Assembly (NCBI GenBank): GCA_900471485.1
Contig: UCEU01000001.1
Coordinates: forward strand, 1 to 64,000
DNA length: 64,000 nt
Direction of reading: 5' to 3'
Source: Hyphomicrobiales bacterium
Lineage (GTDB): Bacteria; Pseudomonadota; Alphaproteobacteria; Rhizobiales; Rhizobiaceae
Each line of letters begins with the position of its first letter. The stretch's first letter is position 1. A program made the position numbers and the translations under genes. Shown piece by piece: positions 1-8,520 of this stretch. Below the pieces are notes generated by a model. It worked only from the letters and a program-made list of their open reading frames with translations, searched no databases and was not told the origin of the DNA.

Positions 1-124
1 CGTAAAATGTGCGTAGGCTTGATGCTCGCCCCAATCCCGGCGGCTTTTCCGGCATTGTTGTTATAAAACAGTACGCTGACGTTTGTAGGCGACACCAGGG
101 GGCGGTTTCGCCTAGCTCCTGCGC

Positions 125-1891
125 CTAGCCGAAGGTGAACGCATAGGCATCGACACCGGGATCGAGGAACTGGATCCTGAAATCCCTGGCTTCGACATCA
201 CCGGCCTGGCGCACCAGCTGATAAAGCCGGGTCGAGCCGATCGTGCCGTTTCCCTCGGCATCGGTGTCCGATCCGTGGCTGGCACCTGGGGCTTTGCCAT
301 CGATGGTGACGCGGAAGCGGATGGGCTTGCCGTTGCCGCCCGGGCCGAGAACGAGATGAAGGTCGCGGGCGCTGAAGCGATAGGCGATGGCGCCGCCGGG
401 CTTGTCGAGGGTGGCCTTTTCCGCTCCGACGGTCCAGGTGCCCGCCAGAGACCATTCGTTCAGGTCGGGATTGCCGACCGTGTAGTCGCGCGACGCGTCA
501 CGCCCCAGCCGCTGCGGCGAAGCGAAGCCCGTTGCCTGGCTGTAGCCGACATAGGTCTCGCCAGAACCGATATGCGCGAGATCAGGGCCTGCTTCCGCGC
601 CCTTGGCGTCCGGCTGCACCATGTCCTTAGAGGCTGTGTCGCTGCCTGCTTCGCGCAGAAGGTCCTGGATCGCCTTTTCCGTTTCGCCGTAGCTGCCTTC
701 GCCGAAGTGGTGGTAGCGGATATTGCCCTTGGCATCGGTCAGATAGTGCGCCGGCCAGTAGCTGTTATCGAAGGCGCGCCAGATGCGATAGTCGTTGTCG
801 ATCGCGACGGGGTAGGTGATCTTGAAATCGCCGACCGCCTGCTTCACGTTGTCGATCTTCTTTTCGAAGGCGAATTCCGGGGCATGGACGCCGATGACCA
901 CCAGGCCCTGGTCCCTGTACTTGTCCCACCATGCACGAACATAGGGCGTGGTGCGAATGCAGTTGATGCAGGAGTAGGTCCAGAAATCAACCAGCACGAC
1001 CTTGCCGCGCAACTGCTCGGCCGTCAGCGGCGGCGAGTTCAGCCATTCGACGGCACCGTCGAACGCGGGTGCGGTGCCTTCCACCGGCAGGTTGCTGTGG
1101 AACGTTTTGCTCGTGTCGATCATCGCTCCGTTGCTGGCGACCAGCGACGTCGAAGCGTCCTCCCTTTCTCCATGCAAGCGATCAAGCACGACTTGCTCCA
1201 GAGACGAGGTGCGGGCGTATGAAATCCGCGACAGAAGGCTGGTGTCGAGGCCGAGCGCGGCCACGGCGACGCCGGCCAGAACCAGTGCGCCGAGCCCCTG
1301 CCGGATGCGTTCGCCTACGCCAAGCGAGCGCTTCATGGCTTCGAACACGCGTTCCCCGATAAGGAGTGCTGCGGCGAGCGAGCTGGCGGCCCCGAGCGCG
1401 TAGGCGAACAGCAGCAGGGTCGTCTCGATATTGGCGCCCTGAAGTGCGGCACCCGTCAGCACGAGCCCGAGGATCGGGCCGGCGCAGGGCGCCCACAACA
1501 GGCCGGTGGCGATGCCGAGGACGAGAGAGCCGGCAACGCTCGGCGCGGCGCGGGCGCCGCCGGTCAGGTTGACGAGCCGATTGCCGAGATCGACGACCGG
1601 CTGCATCAGGAATGTCGAAACACGCGAAGACAGCAGGCTTAGACCGAAGCCGGCCAGAAGCAGAAACGCCGCGAGACGGCCAAACTCGTTGAGCTGGATG
1701 GCCCAGCCGCCGCCCACGGCCGCAAGCGTCGCCACCAGCGCGAAGGTGGCGGCCATGCCCGCCAGCAGCGGCAGCGTGCTGCGGATGAAAGGCTGGCCGG
1801 CGCGGGCGAACACGAATGGCAGGATCGGCAGGATGCAGGGGCTGAGGATGGTCAGCGCGCCGCCGAGATAGGCAATGATGAGAAGCGTCAT
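125..1891 (-). CDS. dipZ: DipZ-type cytochrome c biogenesis / thiol-disulfide protein
   Basis: A 588-residue three-part membrane protein. Residues 1 to about 235 form a CcdA-like multi-helix domain with the two conserved cysteines (C19 in SPCILP and C136 in APCAGP), which in this family carry electrons across the inner membrane. A periplasmic thioredoxin/TlpA-like domain follows, with a CINC active site. The C-terminal part, about 130 residues, resembles the carbohydrate-binding-like end of DipZ. The ATG at 1891 has AAAGGA upstream. By family knowledge it delivers reducing power to periplasmic thiols; the partner is unknown. It is divergent from the Tat-exported hydrolase, and the shared intergenic region carries three copies of a tandem-repeat box. 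Family assignment is firm, the physiological substrate is not. Confidence 0.9.
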   Translation of the reverse strand: MTLLIIAYLGGALTILSPCILPILPFVFARAGQPFIRSTLPLLAGMAATFALVATLAAVGGGWAIQLNEFGRLAAFLLLAGFGLSLLSSRVSTFLMQPVVDLGNRLVNLTGGARAAPSVAGSLVLGIATGLLWAPCAGPILGLVLTGAALQGANIETTLLLFAYALGAASSLAAALLIGERVFEAMKRSLGVGERIRQGLGALVLAGVAVAALGLDTSLLSRISYARTSSLEQVVLDRLHGEREDASTSLVASNGAMIDTSKTFHSNLPVEGTAPAFDGAVEWLNSPPLTAEQLRGKVVLVDFWTYSCINCIRTTPYVRAWWDKYRDQGLVVIGVHAPEFAFEKKIDNVKQAVGDFKITYPVAIDNDYRIWRAFDNSYWPAHYLTDAKGNIRYHHFGEGSYGETEKAIQDLLREAGSDTASKDMVQPDAKGAEAGPDLAHIGSGETYVGYSQATGFASPQRLGRDASRDYTVGNPDLNEWSLAGTWTVGAEKATLDKPGGAIAYRFSARDLHLVLGPGGNGKPIRFRVTIDGKAPGASHGSDTDAEGNGTIGSTRLYQLVRQAGDVEARDFRIQFLDPGVDAYAFTFG

Positions 1892-2005
1892 CGTCTTTGT
1901 CCTTTAAGAGGATGGATCGACGCCGGTCGTCTGAAGGGCTCGACCGGCATGGCGCACATATGCCCGTGGGGACGTATCTCTCATGTGTCCGGCATACGGC
2001 CGAAC

Positions 2006-2021
2006 TGTACCAAAGTGTAGC
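2006..2021 (+). promoter_or_regulatory. Tandem-repeat box, copy 1 (candidate OmpR-type regulator site)
   Basis: TGTACCAAAGTGTAGC: two half sites of form TGTANC 10 bp apart, between dipZ and the divergent hydrolase. Similar boxes lie at 2097-2112, 2126-2141 (reverse) and 5458-5473 (reverse), all bordering the two-component genes. OmpR-family regulators bind tandem half sites with 10-11 bp spacing, so the response regulator at 3370 is the natural candidate. The remainder of the 327-bp gap 1892-2218 holds no gene that I can support. Confidence 0.5.
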
Positions 2022-2096
2022 GGCGCCCTGCTCTGGGTGGAGGACCTGATCAGGTCACCCTGAAATCCGGGTTGGACCGGCCGGGCGGTCGGCAAT

Positions 2097-2141
2097 TGTA
2101 TCGGAATGTATCCGCGCTCCGCCTTGCTACATCAGGATGCA
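2097..2141 (+). promoter_or_regulatory. Tandem-repeat boxes, copies 2 and 3
   Basis: Copy 2 (2097-2112) is TGTATCGGAATGTATC, a direct repeat of TGTATC with a 10-bp period. Copy 3 (2126-2141) reads TGCATCCTGATGTAGC on the minus strand. They lie 78-122 bp upstream of the hydrolase start at 2219, a normal place for activator sites. Assignment to the neighbouring OmpR-type regulator is inference. Confidence 0.5.
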
Positions 2142-2218
2142 AAATGAACGGTCGGCGACACATCGCGCATACATCGAAATGTTTTTATCCTGACATCACA
2201 ACGACACAGGAGCCTACG

Positions 2219-3256
2219 ATGTCCGACCAGATCAATATGCAACGCCGCCGTTTCTTTGGAGTAGCCGCGATGACTTTCGCGGCCGTCGAACTCGGCATGG
2301 CCGCCGCCGCAAACGCACAGCCGGCAACTGCCCCGGCATCGAAGGTCGGCGGCCATGGCTCCTTTGCCGCGCTGAAGCATATCAAGGCGGGTGTACTCGA
2401 TGTCGGTTACGCCGAGGCGGGGCCTGCCGACGGTCCGGCGGTTTTGCTGCTGCACGGCTGGCCCTACGATATCTACAGCTTCGTCGATGTCGCTCCGCTG
2501 CTGGCCGATGCCGGCTACCGCGTCATCATTCCGTATCTTCGCGGCTACGGCACCACCCGTTTCCTGTCCGACGCGACACCGCGCAACGGCCAGCAGGCGG
2601 CGCTTGCCGCCGACATGATCGCGCTGATGGACGCGCTCGGCATCGAAAAGGCGATCGTCGCCGGCTATGACTGGGGTGCACGCACTGTCAACATCATGGC
2701 CGCACTCTGGCCGGAGCGCTGCAAGGCCATGGTCTCCGTCAGCGGCTATCTGATCGGCAGCCAGGAGATCAACAAGAAGCCGTTGCCGCCAAAGGCCGAG
2801 CAGGCCTGGTGGTACCAGTTCTACTTCGCGACCGAACGCGGCCGCCTCGGCTATGAGGCCAATCGACACGATTTCGCGAAGCTCATCTGGGAGACCGCTT
2901 CGCCGAGCTGGCATTTCGACGATGCCACCTTCGATCGATCGGCGGCGGCCTTCGAGAATCCCGATCATGTCGAGATCGTCGTCCATAATTACCGCTGGCG
3001 GCTGGGGCTGGTCGAGGGCGAGGCGCAGTATGACGCATTTGAGGAGCGCTTGGCGAAGGCCCCTGTGATCACCGTCCCGACAATCACGATGGAAGGCGAC
3101 GCCAACGGCGCACCGCATCCGGAGCCCTCGGCCTATGCAAAGAAGTTCTCCGGCCCCTACCAGCATCGGACAGTCGGCGGCGGCATCGGCCACAACCTAC
3201 CGCAGGAGGCGCCAGAGGCCTTCGCCCAGGCGATCATCGATGTCGACAAGCTCTAG
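2219..3256 (+). CDS. Tat-exported alpha/beta hydrolase, epoxide-hydrolase-like
   Basis: A 345-residue alpha/beta hydrolase. The ATG at 2219 follows CAGGAG; a longer in-frame extension lacks a ribosome-binding site. The N-terminus has a twin-arginine motif (RRRFFG, residues 9-14), a hydrophobic stretch and an alanine-rich cleavage region, so periplasmic export is expected. The fold motifs are HGWP (oxyanion hole) and GYDWGA, where the nucleophile is aspartate as in epoxide hydrolases and haloalkane dehalogenases rather than serine; the catalytic His is in GIGHNLP near the C-terminus. It may detoxify an electrophile outside the cytoplasm, which fits dipZ and ohr nearby, but the substrate cannot be read from sequence. 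Confidence 0.85.
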   Translation: MSDQINMQRRRFFGVAAMTFAAVELGMAAAANAQPATAPASKVGGHGSFAALKHIKAGVLDVGYAEAGPADGPAVLLLHGWPYDIYSFVDVAPLLADAGYRVIIPYLRGYGTTRFLSDATPRNGQQAALAADMIALMDALGIEKAIVAGYDWGARTVNIMAALWPERCKAMVSVSGYLIGSQEINKKPLPPKAEQAWWYQFYFATERGRLGYEANRHDFAKLIWETASPSWHFDDATFDRSAAAFENPDHVEIVVHNYRWRLGLVEGEAQYDAFEERLAKAPVITVPTITMEGDANGAPHPEPSAYAKKFSGPYQHRTVGGGIGHNLPQEAPEAFAQAIIDVDKL

Positions 3257-3369
3257 CTTGGAAAACCGTCGGAGGTATCACATGGCCCCTTCGCGACGGG
3301 CGGAACTGGGTTTAATGGAGAGGGCGGCGGATGCGCCGCCTTCGAGAGACCGTAACTGGAAGTCCTGTG

Positions 3370-4110
3370 ATGGAGCACATTGATCATATCCTGATCGTCG
3401 ATGACGATCGCGAAATCCGCGAGCTGGTGTCGAGCTATCTGACGAAGAGCGGTCTGCGCACGACGGTTGCGGCCGATGGCCGGCAGATGCGCAGCTTTCT
3501 CGAAGGAAATACGGTCGACCTGATCGTGCTCGATGTCATGATGCCGGGCGACGATGGCCTTGTCCTCTGCCGGGAGCTACGAGCCGGCAAGCACAAGGCG
3601 ACGCCGATCCTGATGCTCACGGCGCGCAGCGACGAGCTCGACCGGGTGCTGGGCCTCGAGATGGGCGCCGACGACTACCTGGCAAAGCCGTTTGCCGCGC
3701 GCGAACTTCTGGCGCGCATCAAGGCCATCCTGCGCCGCACCCGCATGCTGCCGCCCAACCTGCAGATCAGCGAGGCCGGCCAGCTTCTGACATTCGGTGA
3801 CTGGAAGCTCGATACGGTGGCGCGCCACCTGCTCGACAAGGACGGGACGGCAATTGCGCTGAGCGGCGCGGAATACCGGCTGTTGCGCGTGTTCATCGAT
3901 CATCCGCAGCGGGTGCTCAACCGAGACCAGCTGCTCAACCTAACCCAGGGCCGCGACGCCGATCTTTTCGATCGCTCGATCGATCTGCTGGTCAGCCGCG
4001 TGCGTCAGCGTCTGGGCGACGACGCGCGCGAACCGACCTATATCAAGACGGTGCGCAGCGAAGGCTATGTCTTCTCTGTCCCGGTCGAGATACTGGAGCT
4101 GCGGGCGTGA
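3370..4110 (+). CDS. OmpR-family response regulator
   Basis: A 246-residue two-domain regulator. The receiver domain has the acidic cluster VDDD (residues 10-13), phospho-acceptor D55 in LIVLDVMMPG and the KPF lysine; a winged-helix DNA-binding domain ends with a typical IKTVRSEGYVF. The ATG at 3370 is preferred over an upstream start because it begins the receiver fold directly. Its last codons overlap the kinase start (GTGA at 4107), so the pair is translationally coupled. It is the likely reader of the TGTANC tandem boxes in front of the hydrolase, dipZ and ohr genes. The signal is unknown. Confidence 0.92.
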   Translation: MEHIDHILIVDDDREIRELVSSYLTKSGLRTTVAADGRQMRSFLEGNTVDLIVLDVMMPGDDGLVLCRELRAGKHKATPILMLTARSDELDRVLGLEMGADDYLAKPFAARELLARIKAILRRTRMLPPNLQISEAGQLLTFGDWKLDTVARHLLDKDGTAIALSGAEYRLLRVFIDHPQRVLNRDQLLNLTQGRDADLFDRSIDLLVSRVRQRLGDDAREPTYIKTVRSEGYVFSVPVEILELRA

Positions 4111-5420
4111 CGGTGGCTGCGTTGCGCCATCTATGGCCGAAGACGCTACGGGCGCGGATATTTCTCATCCTGCTGGTCGGCCTGGCGGTTGCCTACGGGC
4201 TTTCCTTCAGCGTGCTCTATACCGAGCGCTACATGTCGGCCAAGGCCGTCATGCTGGGCACGTTGGAAAACGACGTCGCGACCTCGATAGCCGTGCTAGA
4301 CCGGCTGCCGGCGGACCAGCGCGCCGATCTGCTCGATCGACTGAGCCGCGGCAATTACCGTTTCATCCTCGGGCCGGGAAGCAAGGGCGTTCCGGACACA
4401 TCGAGCCGCGCGGCCGAAATCACCGGTCGGCTCGAGGATGCGGTCGATCATCGTTTCCCGCTCAGCATCGAGGCGATCCCCGGGGATGTCGCGCGGTTGC
4501 AGGCCCATCTCAGCTTGAGCGACGGCAGCCCGCTGACGATCGACATCACCCCGCGCGGCGTCATGCCGATCGCGCAATGGCTTCCTTATGTTTTCGTCGT
4601 GCAGATGCTGCTGCTGATCGTCGTCGCCTGGCTTGCCGTGCGCCAGGCGATCCGCCCGCTGGGCGATCTCGCCGCCGCCGCCGATGCGCTCGACATGAGC
4701 AGCAAGGGGCCGGTGATGAGCGATGCGGGGCCGACCGAGGTGGCACACGCCGCCAAGGCCTTCAATGCCATGCGGGACAGGATCGCCCACTATCTTGAAG
4801 AGCGCGTTCAGATTCTGGCGGCAATCTCGCATGACCTGCAGACGCCGATCACGCGTATGCGCTTGCGGGCCGACATGGCCGATGAGGGGCCGGGCAAGGA
4901 CAAGCTGCTGCACGATCTCGGGGAGATCGAGCGGCTGGTACAGGACGGCATTGCATACGCGCGGAGCTCGCATGGCAGCGGCGAGAAGTTCTCCCGCATC
5001 GATCTGGCGTCGTTCATCGAGAGCCTGTGCTACGATTATCAGGATACCGGCAAATCGGTCGCCGTTGTCGGCATGGTGCAGGGGACCGCCGCGACGAAGC
5101 CGCATGCGCTGCGGCGCATCCTGTCCAATTTCATCGACAATGCCCTGAAATTCGCGGGTGCCGCCGAGATCAGCGTGGAGCGCCGAGGCGAGAGCGACAT
5201 CGCGATCAGCGTGCTCGACCGTGGACCCGGCATTCCCGAAGAGCAGCTGGACGCGGCGATGCAGCCGTTCTACCGGCTCGAGCAGTCGCGCAATCGCGAG
5301 ACGGGCGGTTCCGGGCTTGGGCTTGCGATCGCGCAACAACTGGCGGCGGCGATCGGCGGATCGGTTCGTCTCTATAATCGCGACGGCGGCGGCCTGATCG
5401 CCGAGCTAGTCATTCACTGA
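4107..5420 (+). CDS. Sensor histidine kinase, EnvZ-like
   Basis: A 437-residue membrane kinase with a GTG start overlapping the regulator stop. A transmembrane helix lies near residues 17-36, a periplasmic sensor region of about 115 residues follows, then a second helix near 155-180, a HAMP linker and a HisKA domain with the phosphorylated histidine in SHDLQTPITR. The catalytic domain has the N box (NFIDNALKFA), the DRGPGIP G1 box and GGSGLGLAIA. By family it autophosphorylates and drives the adjacent regulator. Its neighbours suggest an envelope thiol or electrophile stress signal, which is inference. Confidence 0.92.
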   Translation: MTVAALRHLWPKTLRARIFLILLVGLAVAYGLSFSVLYTERYMSAKAVMLGTLENDVATSIAVLDRLPADQRADLLDRLSRGNYRFILGPGSKGVPDTSSRAAEITGRLEDAVDHRFPLSIEAIPGDVARLQAHLSLSDGSPLTIDITPRGVMPIAQWLPYVFVVQMLLLIVVAWLAVRQAIRPLGDLAAAADALDMSSKGPVMSDAGPTEVAHAAKAFNAMRDRIAHYLEERVQILAAISHDLQTPITRMRLRADMADEGPGKDKLLHDLGEIERLVQDGIAYARSSHGSGEKFSRIDLASFIESLCYDYQDTGKSVAVVGMVQGTAATKPHALRRILSNFIDNALKFAGAAEISVERRGESDIAISVLDRGPGIPEEQLDAAMQPFYRLEQSRNRETGGSGLGLAIAQQLAAAIGGSVRLYNRDGGGLIAELVIH

Positions 5421-5457
5421 CGGGAATTTGTAGCCGGGTATGTCCAGCCGCCCGGAT

Positions 5458-5473
5458 GCTACGTTTCGTTACA
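5458..5473 (-). promoter_or_regulatory. Tandem-repeat box, copy 4, upstream of ohr
   Basis: On the minus strand this reads TGTAACGAAACGTAGC, matching the 2097-2112 box at 12 of 16 positions with the same 10-bp half-site period. It lies about 100 bp upstream of the ohr start, just after the kinase gene. It ties ohr to the same proposed regulon. Confidence 0.45.
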
Positions 5474-5571
5474 GTTCGCCATCTTGCCAAAACATGCCGG
5501 ATACATCGGCAGGGCAAAAACCACTCCGTCAACGGACGCCGCACTGGGCGGCGCAACAAGGAGTGTTCGCG

Positions 5572-5988
5572 ATGACCAAGATCGACAAGGTTCTCTATAC
5601 CGGCAAGACCCACACCACCGGCGGCCGCGAGGGTTTTTCGCGCAGCAGCGATGGTGAACTCGATGTGACGCTGTCGCCTCCGGGCAGCAAGCGCGCCGGC
5701 ACCAACCCCGAGCAATTGTTCGCGGCCGGTTGGTCGGCGTGCTTCATCGGCGCGATGGGCATCGCCGCGGCCGCGCAGAAGGTGCAATTGCCTTCCGATG
5801 TGTCGGTCGATGCGGAAGTGGATCTGGGTACTGCCGAAGGCGCCTATTTCCTGCAGGCGCGGCTGACGATCAACCTGCCCGGCGTCGACAAGGCGGTCGC
5901 CCGCTCGATCGTCGAAGCCGCACACCAGACCTGCCCGTATTCGAAGGCAACGCGCGGGAACATCGACGTCGAACTGATCCTGGCCTGA
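5572..5988 (+). CDS. ohr: Organic hydroperoxide resistance protein (Ohr/OsmC family)
   Basis: A 138-residue OsmC-fold peroxidase. Both redox cysteines are present: C57 in AGWSACFIG and C121 in HQTCPYSKATRGN, the standard Ohr signatures. The longer open frame starting at 5440 is rejected because the ATG at 5572 follows CAAGGAG and gives the usual family length. It reduces organic hydroperoxides in the cytoplasm using dithiol donors. No OhrR (MarR-type) repressor is adjacent, unlike many ohr loci; instead a tandem-repeat box shared with the neighbouring two-component genes lies upstream. Confidence 0.92.
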   Translation: MTKIDKVLYTGKTHTTGGREGFSRSSDGELDVTLSPPGSKRAGTNPEQLFAAGWSACFIGAMGIAAAAQKVQLPSDVSVDAEVDLGTAEGAYFLQARLTINLPGVDKAVARSIVEAAHQTCPYSKATRGNIDVELILA

Positions 5989-6005
5989 AGAACGAGGGGC
6001 ACACG

Positions 6006-6128
6006 ATGAGAATGATGGTTCTCTGCATGCTGGGCGCGGCGATATTCGCGGCTCCCTGCATCTACGACATCGGCTCGCAAGAGCCGTCGCCGCTGGTTGG
6101 GGCGATCGCGGCGACCACAGGCTGGTAG
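6006..6128 (+). CDS. Small exported or membrane peptide, 40 residues
   Basis: ATG at 6006 with GAGGGG six bases upstream, 17 bp after ohr on the same strand. The product starts with MRMMVLCMLGAAIFAAPC, a short hydrophobic segment resembling a signal peptide or membrane anchor, and continues with a short polar tail ending ATTGW. I do not recognise a family. The good ribosome-binding site and tight spacing behind ohr support translation; a role in the same stress response is only suggested by position. Confidence 0.45.
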   Translation: MRMMVLCMLGAAIFAAPCIYDIGSQEPSPLVGAIAATTGW

Positions 6129-6140
6129 CCTCCTGAAAGT

Positions 6141-6167
6141 GCCCCGTCCGTGCCGCGCGGGCGGGGC
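6141..6167. terminator. Stem-loop between convergent genes
   Basis: GCCCCGTCCG (6141-6150) pairs with CGGGCGGGGC (6158-6167) around a 7-base loop, including one G-T pair. It sits between the small peptide gene and the convergent TetR gene, so it may end transcription from both sides. It has no strong T tract. Confidence 0.6.
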
Positions 6168-6169
6168 AT

Positions 6170-6808
6170 TCACTGACGCGGCGATATGGCCGCGACGAAG
6201 ATGTCCCAGCGCTCATCGAAGAGCCTGCGGCAGGCGGCTTCGTCCAATGTGTCTGCCGGGACGAGCCGCACGCGGTTGCTCGCGCCTTCCAGAAGATCGA
6301 CCAGAATGGCGCAGATGGCGATAGGATCGCCGGCAGGCATGACGTTGGCGGCCTGCGCCGCGACGATCACCGCCTCCAGCGGCTCCAATGCCGTGGCGGA
6401 CCAGGCAGCAAGCTTCTCGCGGATGGATGGGGAGATGGCGGCTTCGGCCATGACCGCCAGATAGAAGGCCGCGTAGTCTCGAGAGATACCGAAGGTGAAA
6501 TAGCGCAGAGCTACCGCATGCAAGGCCTCGAGCGGTTCGGACCGTGCTGCCGCGGCCTGCGCAAGCGCCTCGCGGAAACGCCCGAGGTCTCGGGCGACGA
6601 CAGCCTCCAGAAGGGCGCCCTTGTTCGGGTAACGGCGATAAAGCGTGTGCTTCGACATGCCGAGGTCGGCCGCGATCTCATCGAGCGAGGCGCTGCCTAT
6701 CCCCCTCCTAGCGAACACGTCGCGCGCACCATCGAGAAGACGTTCGCCGATCGCGGCCGCCTCATCCTTGCGCGGCCTGCCGCCGGGGCGGGCGTGGTTT
6801 GTCGTCAA
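6170..6808 (-). CDS. TetR-family transcriptional regulator
   Basis: A 212-residue repressor with the N-terminal TetR helix-turn-helix (IADLGMSKHTLYRRYPNKG, about residues 46-64) and a ligand-binding C-terminal half. The frame opens with TTG at 6808 (protein MTTNHARPGGRPRKDE); no in-frame ATG fits. It is divergent from the ABC-F ATPase gene at 6928, and the 119-bp gap holds a perfect 12-bp palindrome at 6884-6895, a plausible operator. It probably controls the ABC-F gene and itself; the ligand is unknown. Confidence 0.85.
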   Translation of the reverse strand: MTTNHARPGGRPRKDEAAAIGERLLDGARDVFARRGIGSASLDEIAADLGMSKHTLYRRYPNKGALLEAVVARDLGRFREALAQAAAARSEPLEALHAVALRYFTFGISRDYAAFYLAVMAEAAISPSIREKLAAWSATALEPLEAVIVAAQAANVMPAGDPIAICAILVDLLEGASNRVRLVPADTLDEAACRRLFDERWDIFVAAISPRQ

Positions 6809-6883
6809 TGTCCATCACACCTGATTTGGCGCACCGCTGCAACGGAGGCGCTGTTGCACATTCAGTCGAATTTTGATAATCGA

Positions 6884-6895
6884 CACGATATCGTG
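6884..6895. promoter_or_regulatory. Perfect palindrome between TetR and ABC-F genes
   Basis: CACGATATCGTG, 12 bp, perfectly self-complementary, 33 bp upstream of the ABC-F start. TetR dimers bind palindromes of this scale, so it is the best operator candidate in this divergent gap. Confidence 0.4.
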
Positions 6896-6927
6896 CTGTT
6901 TTTAGTTTTTCAAGAAGGCGTCACGCG

Positions 6928-8517
6928 ATGTCCTCCATCACCATCGGCGATCTTTCCTGGGCAAAGCCGGACGGCCAGGCAGTGTTTTCCGATCTCAGCC
7001 TGAGCTTTGCCAGCGAACGCGCCGGCCTCGTCGGCCGGAACGGTGTAGGCAAGACCACGCTTCTAAAGCTGCTCGCAGGCGAGCTTCAGCCACGCGCTGG
7101 GCACGTGACACTTGACGGCACCGTCGCCATGGTCCGGCAAACCGTCCATGTGGAAACGGGAGAAACCGTCGCCTCGCTGTTCGGGGTGTCGGAGGCGATG
7201 TCTATCCTTCAGCGCGCCGAAGCCGGCACGGCCAGCCTAGAGGAGCTTGGCGACGCGGACTGGACGCTTCAGGACCGCATGACCGCGGCGCTCGCCCGTG
7301 TTGGATTTGCTGCAGACCCGAATACATTACTGACGACGCTGTCGGGTGGGCAGCGGACTCGTGTTGGCCTGGCGGCGGCGATATTTCGCGAACCCGATTT
7401 TCTCTTGCTGGACGAGCCGACGAACAACCTTGATCGCGATGGCCGGAGGGCCGTCATCGATCTCCTCGCCGGCTGGCGCAGCGGCGCCATCGTCGTCAGC
7501 CATGATCGCGAATTGCTTGAGGAAATGGATGCAATCGTCGAGATGACCTCGCTCGGTGCCCGCCGCTATGGCGGCAACTGGAGCGCCTATCGCGCGATGA
7601 AGTCCCTTGAGCTGGACGCGGCGGAGCACGATCTTGCACATGCCGAAAAGTCGATCGCCGAAGTCAAACGCAAGGCGCAACTCGCCGCCGAGCGCAAGGA
7701 CCGACGCGACGGGGCGGGTGCCCGCAAGGGTGCCAGGGGCGACATGCCGCGGATCGTCGCCGGCATGCGAAAGAACAGCGCCGAGGCCAGCAAGGGGCAA
7801 GCGGTCAAGCTGGCGGAACGGCAGCTCGGCGGAGCGCGGGACAGTCTCAGCGCGGCGAAATCGCGTATCGAGGTCCTGCAGCCATTCTCCATCAGGCTAC
7901 CTTCGACGGGCCTCGCATCGGGCCGATCCGTTCTGACCCTTGATCATGTCGATGCCGGCCATGATCCCGAGCACCCGATCATCCGCGGTCTGTCGCTATC
8001 GATCGTCGGCCCCGAACGCGTGGCCGTGACCGGTCCCAACGGCGCCGGCAAGACGACGCTGCTGAAACTTGTCTCGGGCGTGCTCGAGCCATTGCGGGGC
8101 AAGGTGAGCGTGCAGGTGCCGCATGCCATGCTGGACCAGACGGTCGGCATCCTTGAAGCCGAGGATACGATCCTCGGCAACTTCATGCGGCTCAATCCGC
8201 AGTCGACAGAGAATGAGTGCCGGGCCACGCTCGCGAGCTTTCTTTTCCGAGCTGACGCGGCACTGCAACGGGTCGCCACCCTCAGCGGCGGGCAGATGCT
8301 GCGCGCGGGGCTTGCCTGCGTGCTCGGCGGCCCGCGGCCGCCGGCACTGCTTGTCCTGGACGAGCCGACCAATCACCTGGATATCGATTCGATCGAGGCG
8401 GTCGAAGCCGCGCTCGTCGCCTATGACGGTGCGCTTCTGGTCGTGAGTCACGATGAAACGTTTCTCGAAAATATCGGCATCACCCGGCGGCTGGAATTGG
8501 CCAAGGAACCCACCTGA
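6928..8517 (+). CDS. ABC-F family ATPase
   Basis: A 529-residue protein with two fused ABC ATPase domains and no membrane segments. Domain 1 has Walker A GRNGVGKTT, signature LSGGQRTR and Walker B LLLDEPTNNLD; domain 2 has GPNGAGKTT, LSGGQMLRAG and LLVLDEPTNHLD. A charged linker between them carries the basic, coiled-coil-like P-site region near residues 225-300. This is the ABC-F arrangement: members act on the ribosome, either as translation factors or as antibiotic-protection proteins. Control by a divergent TetR repressor hints at an inducible resistance role. The ATG at 6928 is preceded by AAGAAGG. Confidence 0.88.
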   Translation: MSSITIGDLSWAKPDGQAVFSDLSLSFASERAGLVGRNGVGKTTLLKLLAGELQPRAGHVTLDGTVAMVRQTVHVETGETVASLFGVSEAMSILQRAEAGTASLEELGDADWTLQDRMTAALARVGFAADPNTLLTTLSGGQRTRVGLAAAIFREPDFLLLDEPTNNLDRDGRRAVIDLLAGWRSGAIVVSHDRELLEEMDAIVEMTSLGARRYGGNWSAYRAMKSLELDAAEHDLAHAEKSIAEVKRKAQLAAERKDRRDGAGARKGARGDMPRIVAGMRKNSAEASKGQAVKLAERQLGGARDSLSAAKSRIEVLQPFSIRLPSTGLASGRSVLTLDHVDAGHDPEHPIIRGLSLSIVGPERVAVTGPNGAGKTTLLKLVSGVLEPLRGKVSVQVPHAMLDQTVGILEAEDTILGNFMRLNPQSTENECRATLASFLFRADAALQRVATLSGGQMLRAGLACVLGGPRPPALLVLDEPTNHLDIDSIEAVEAALVAYDGALLVVSHDETFLENIGITRRLELAKEPT

Positions 8518-8520
8518 CAA

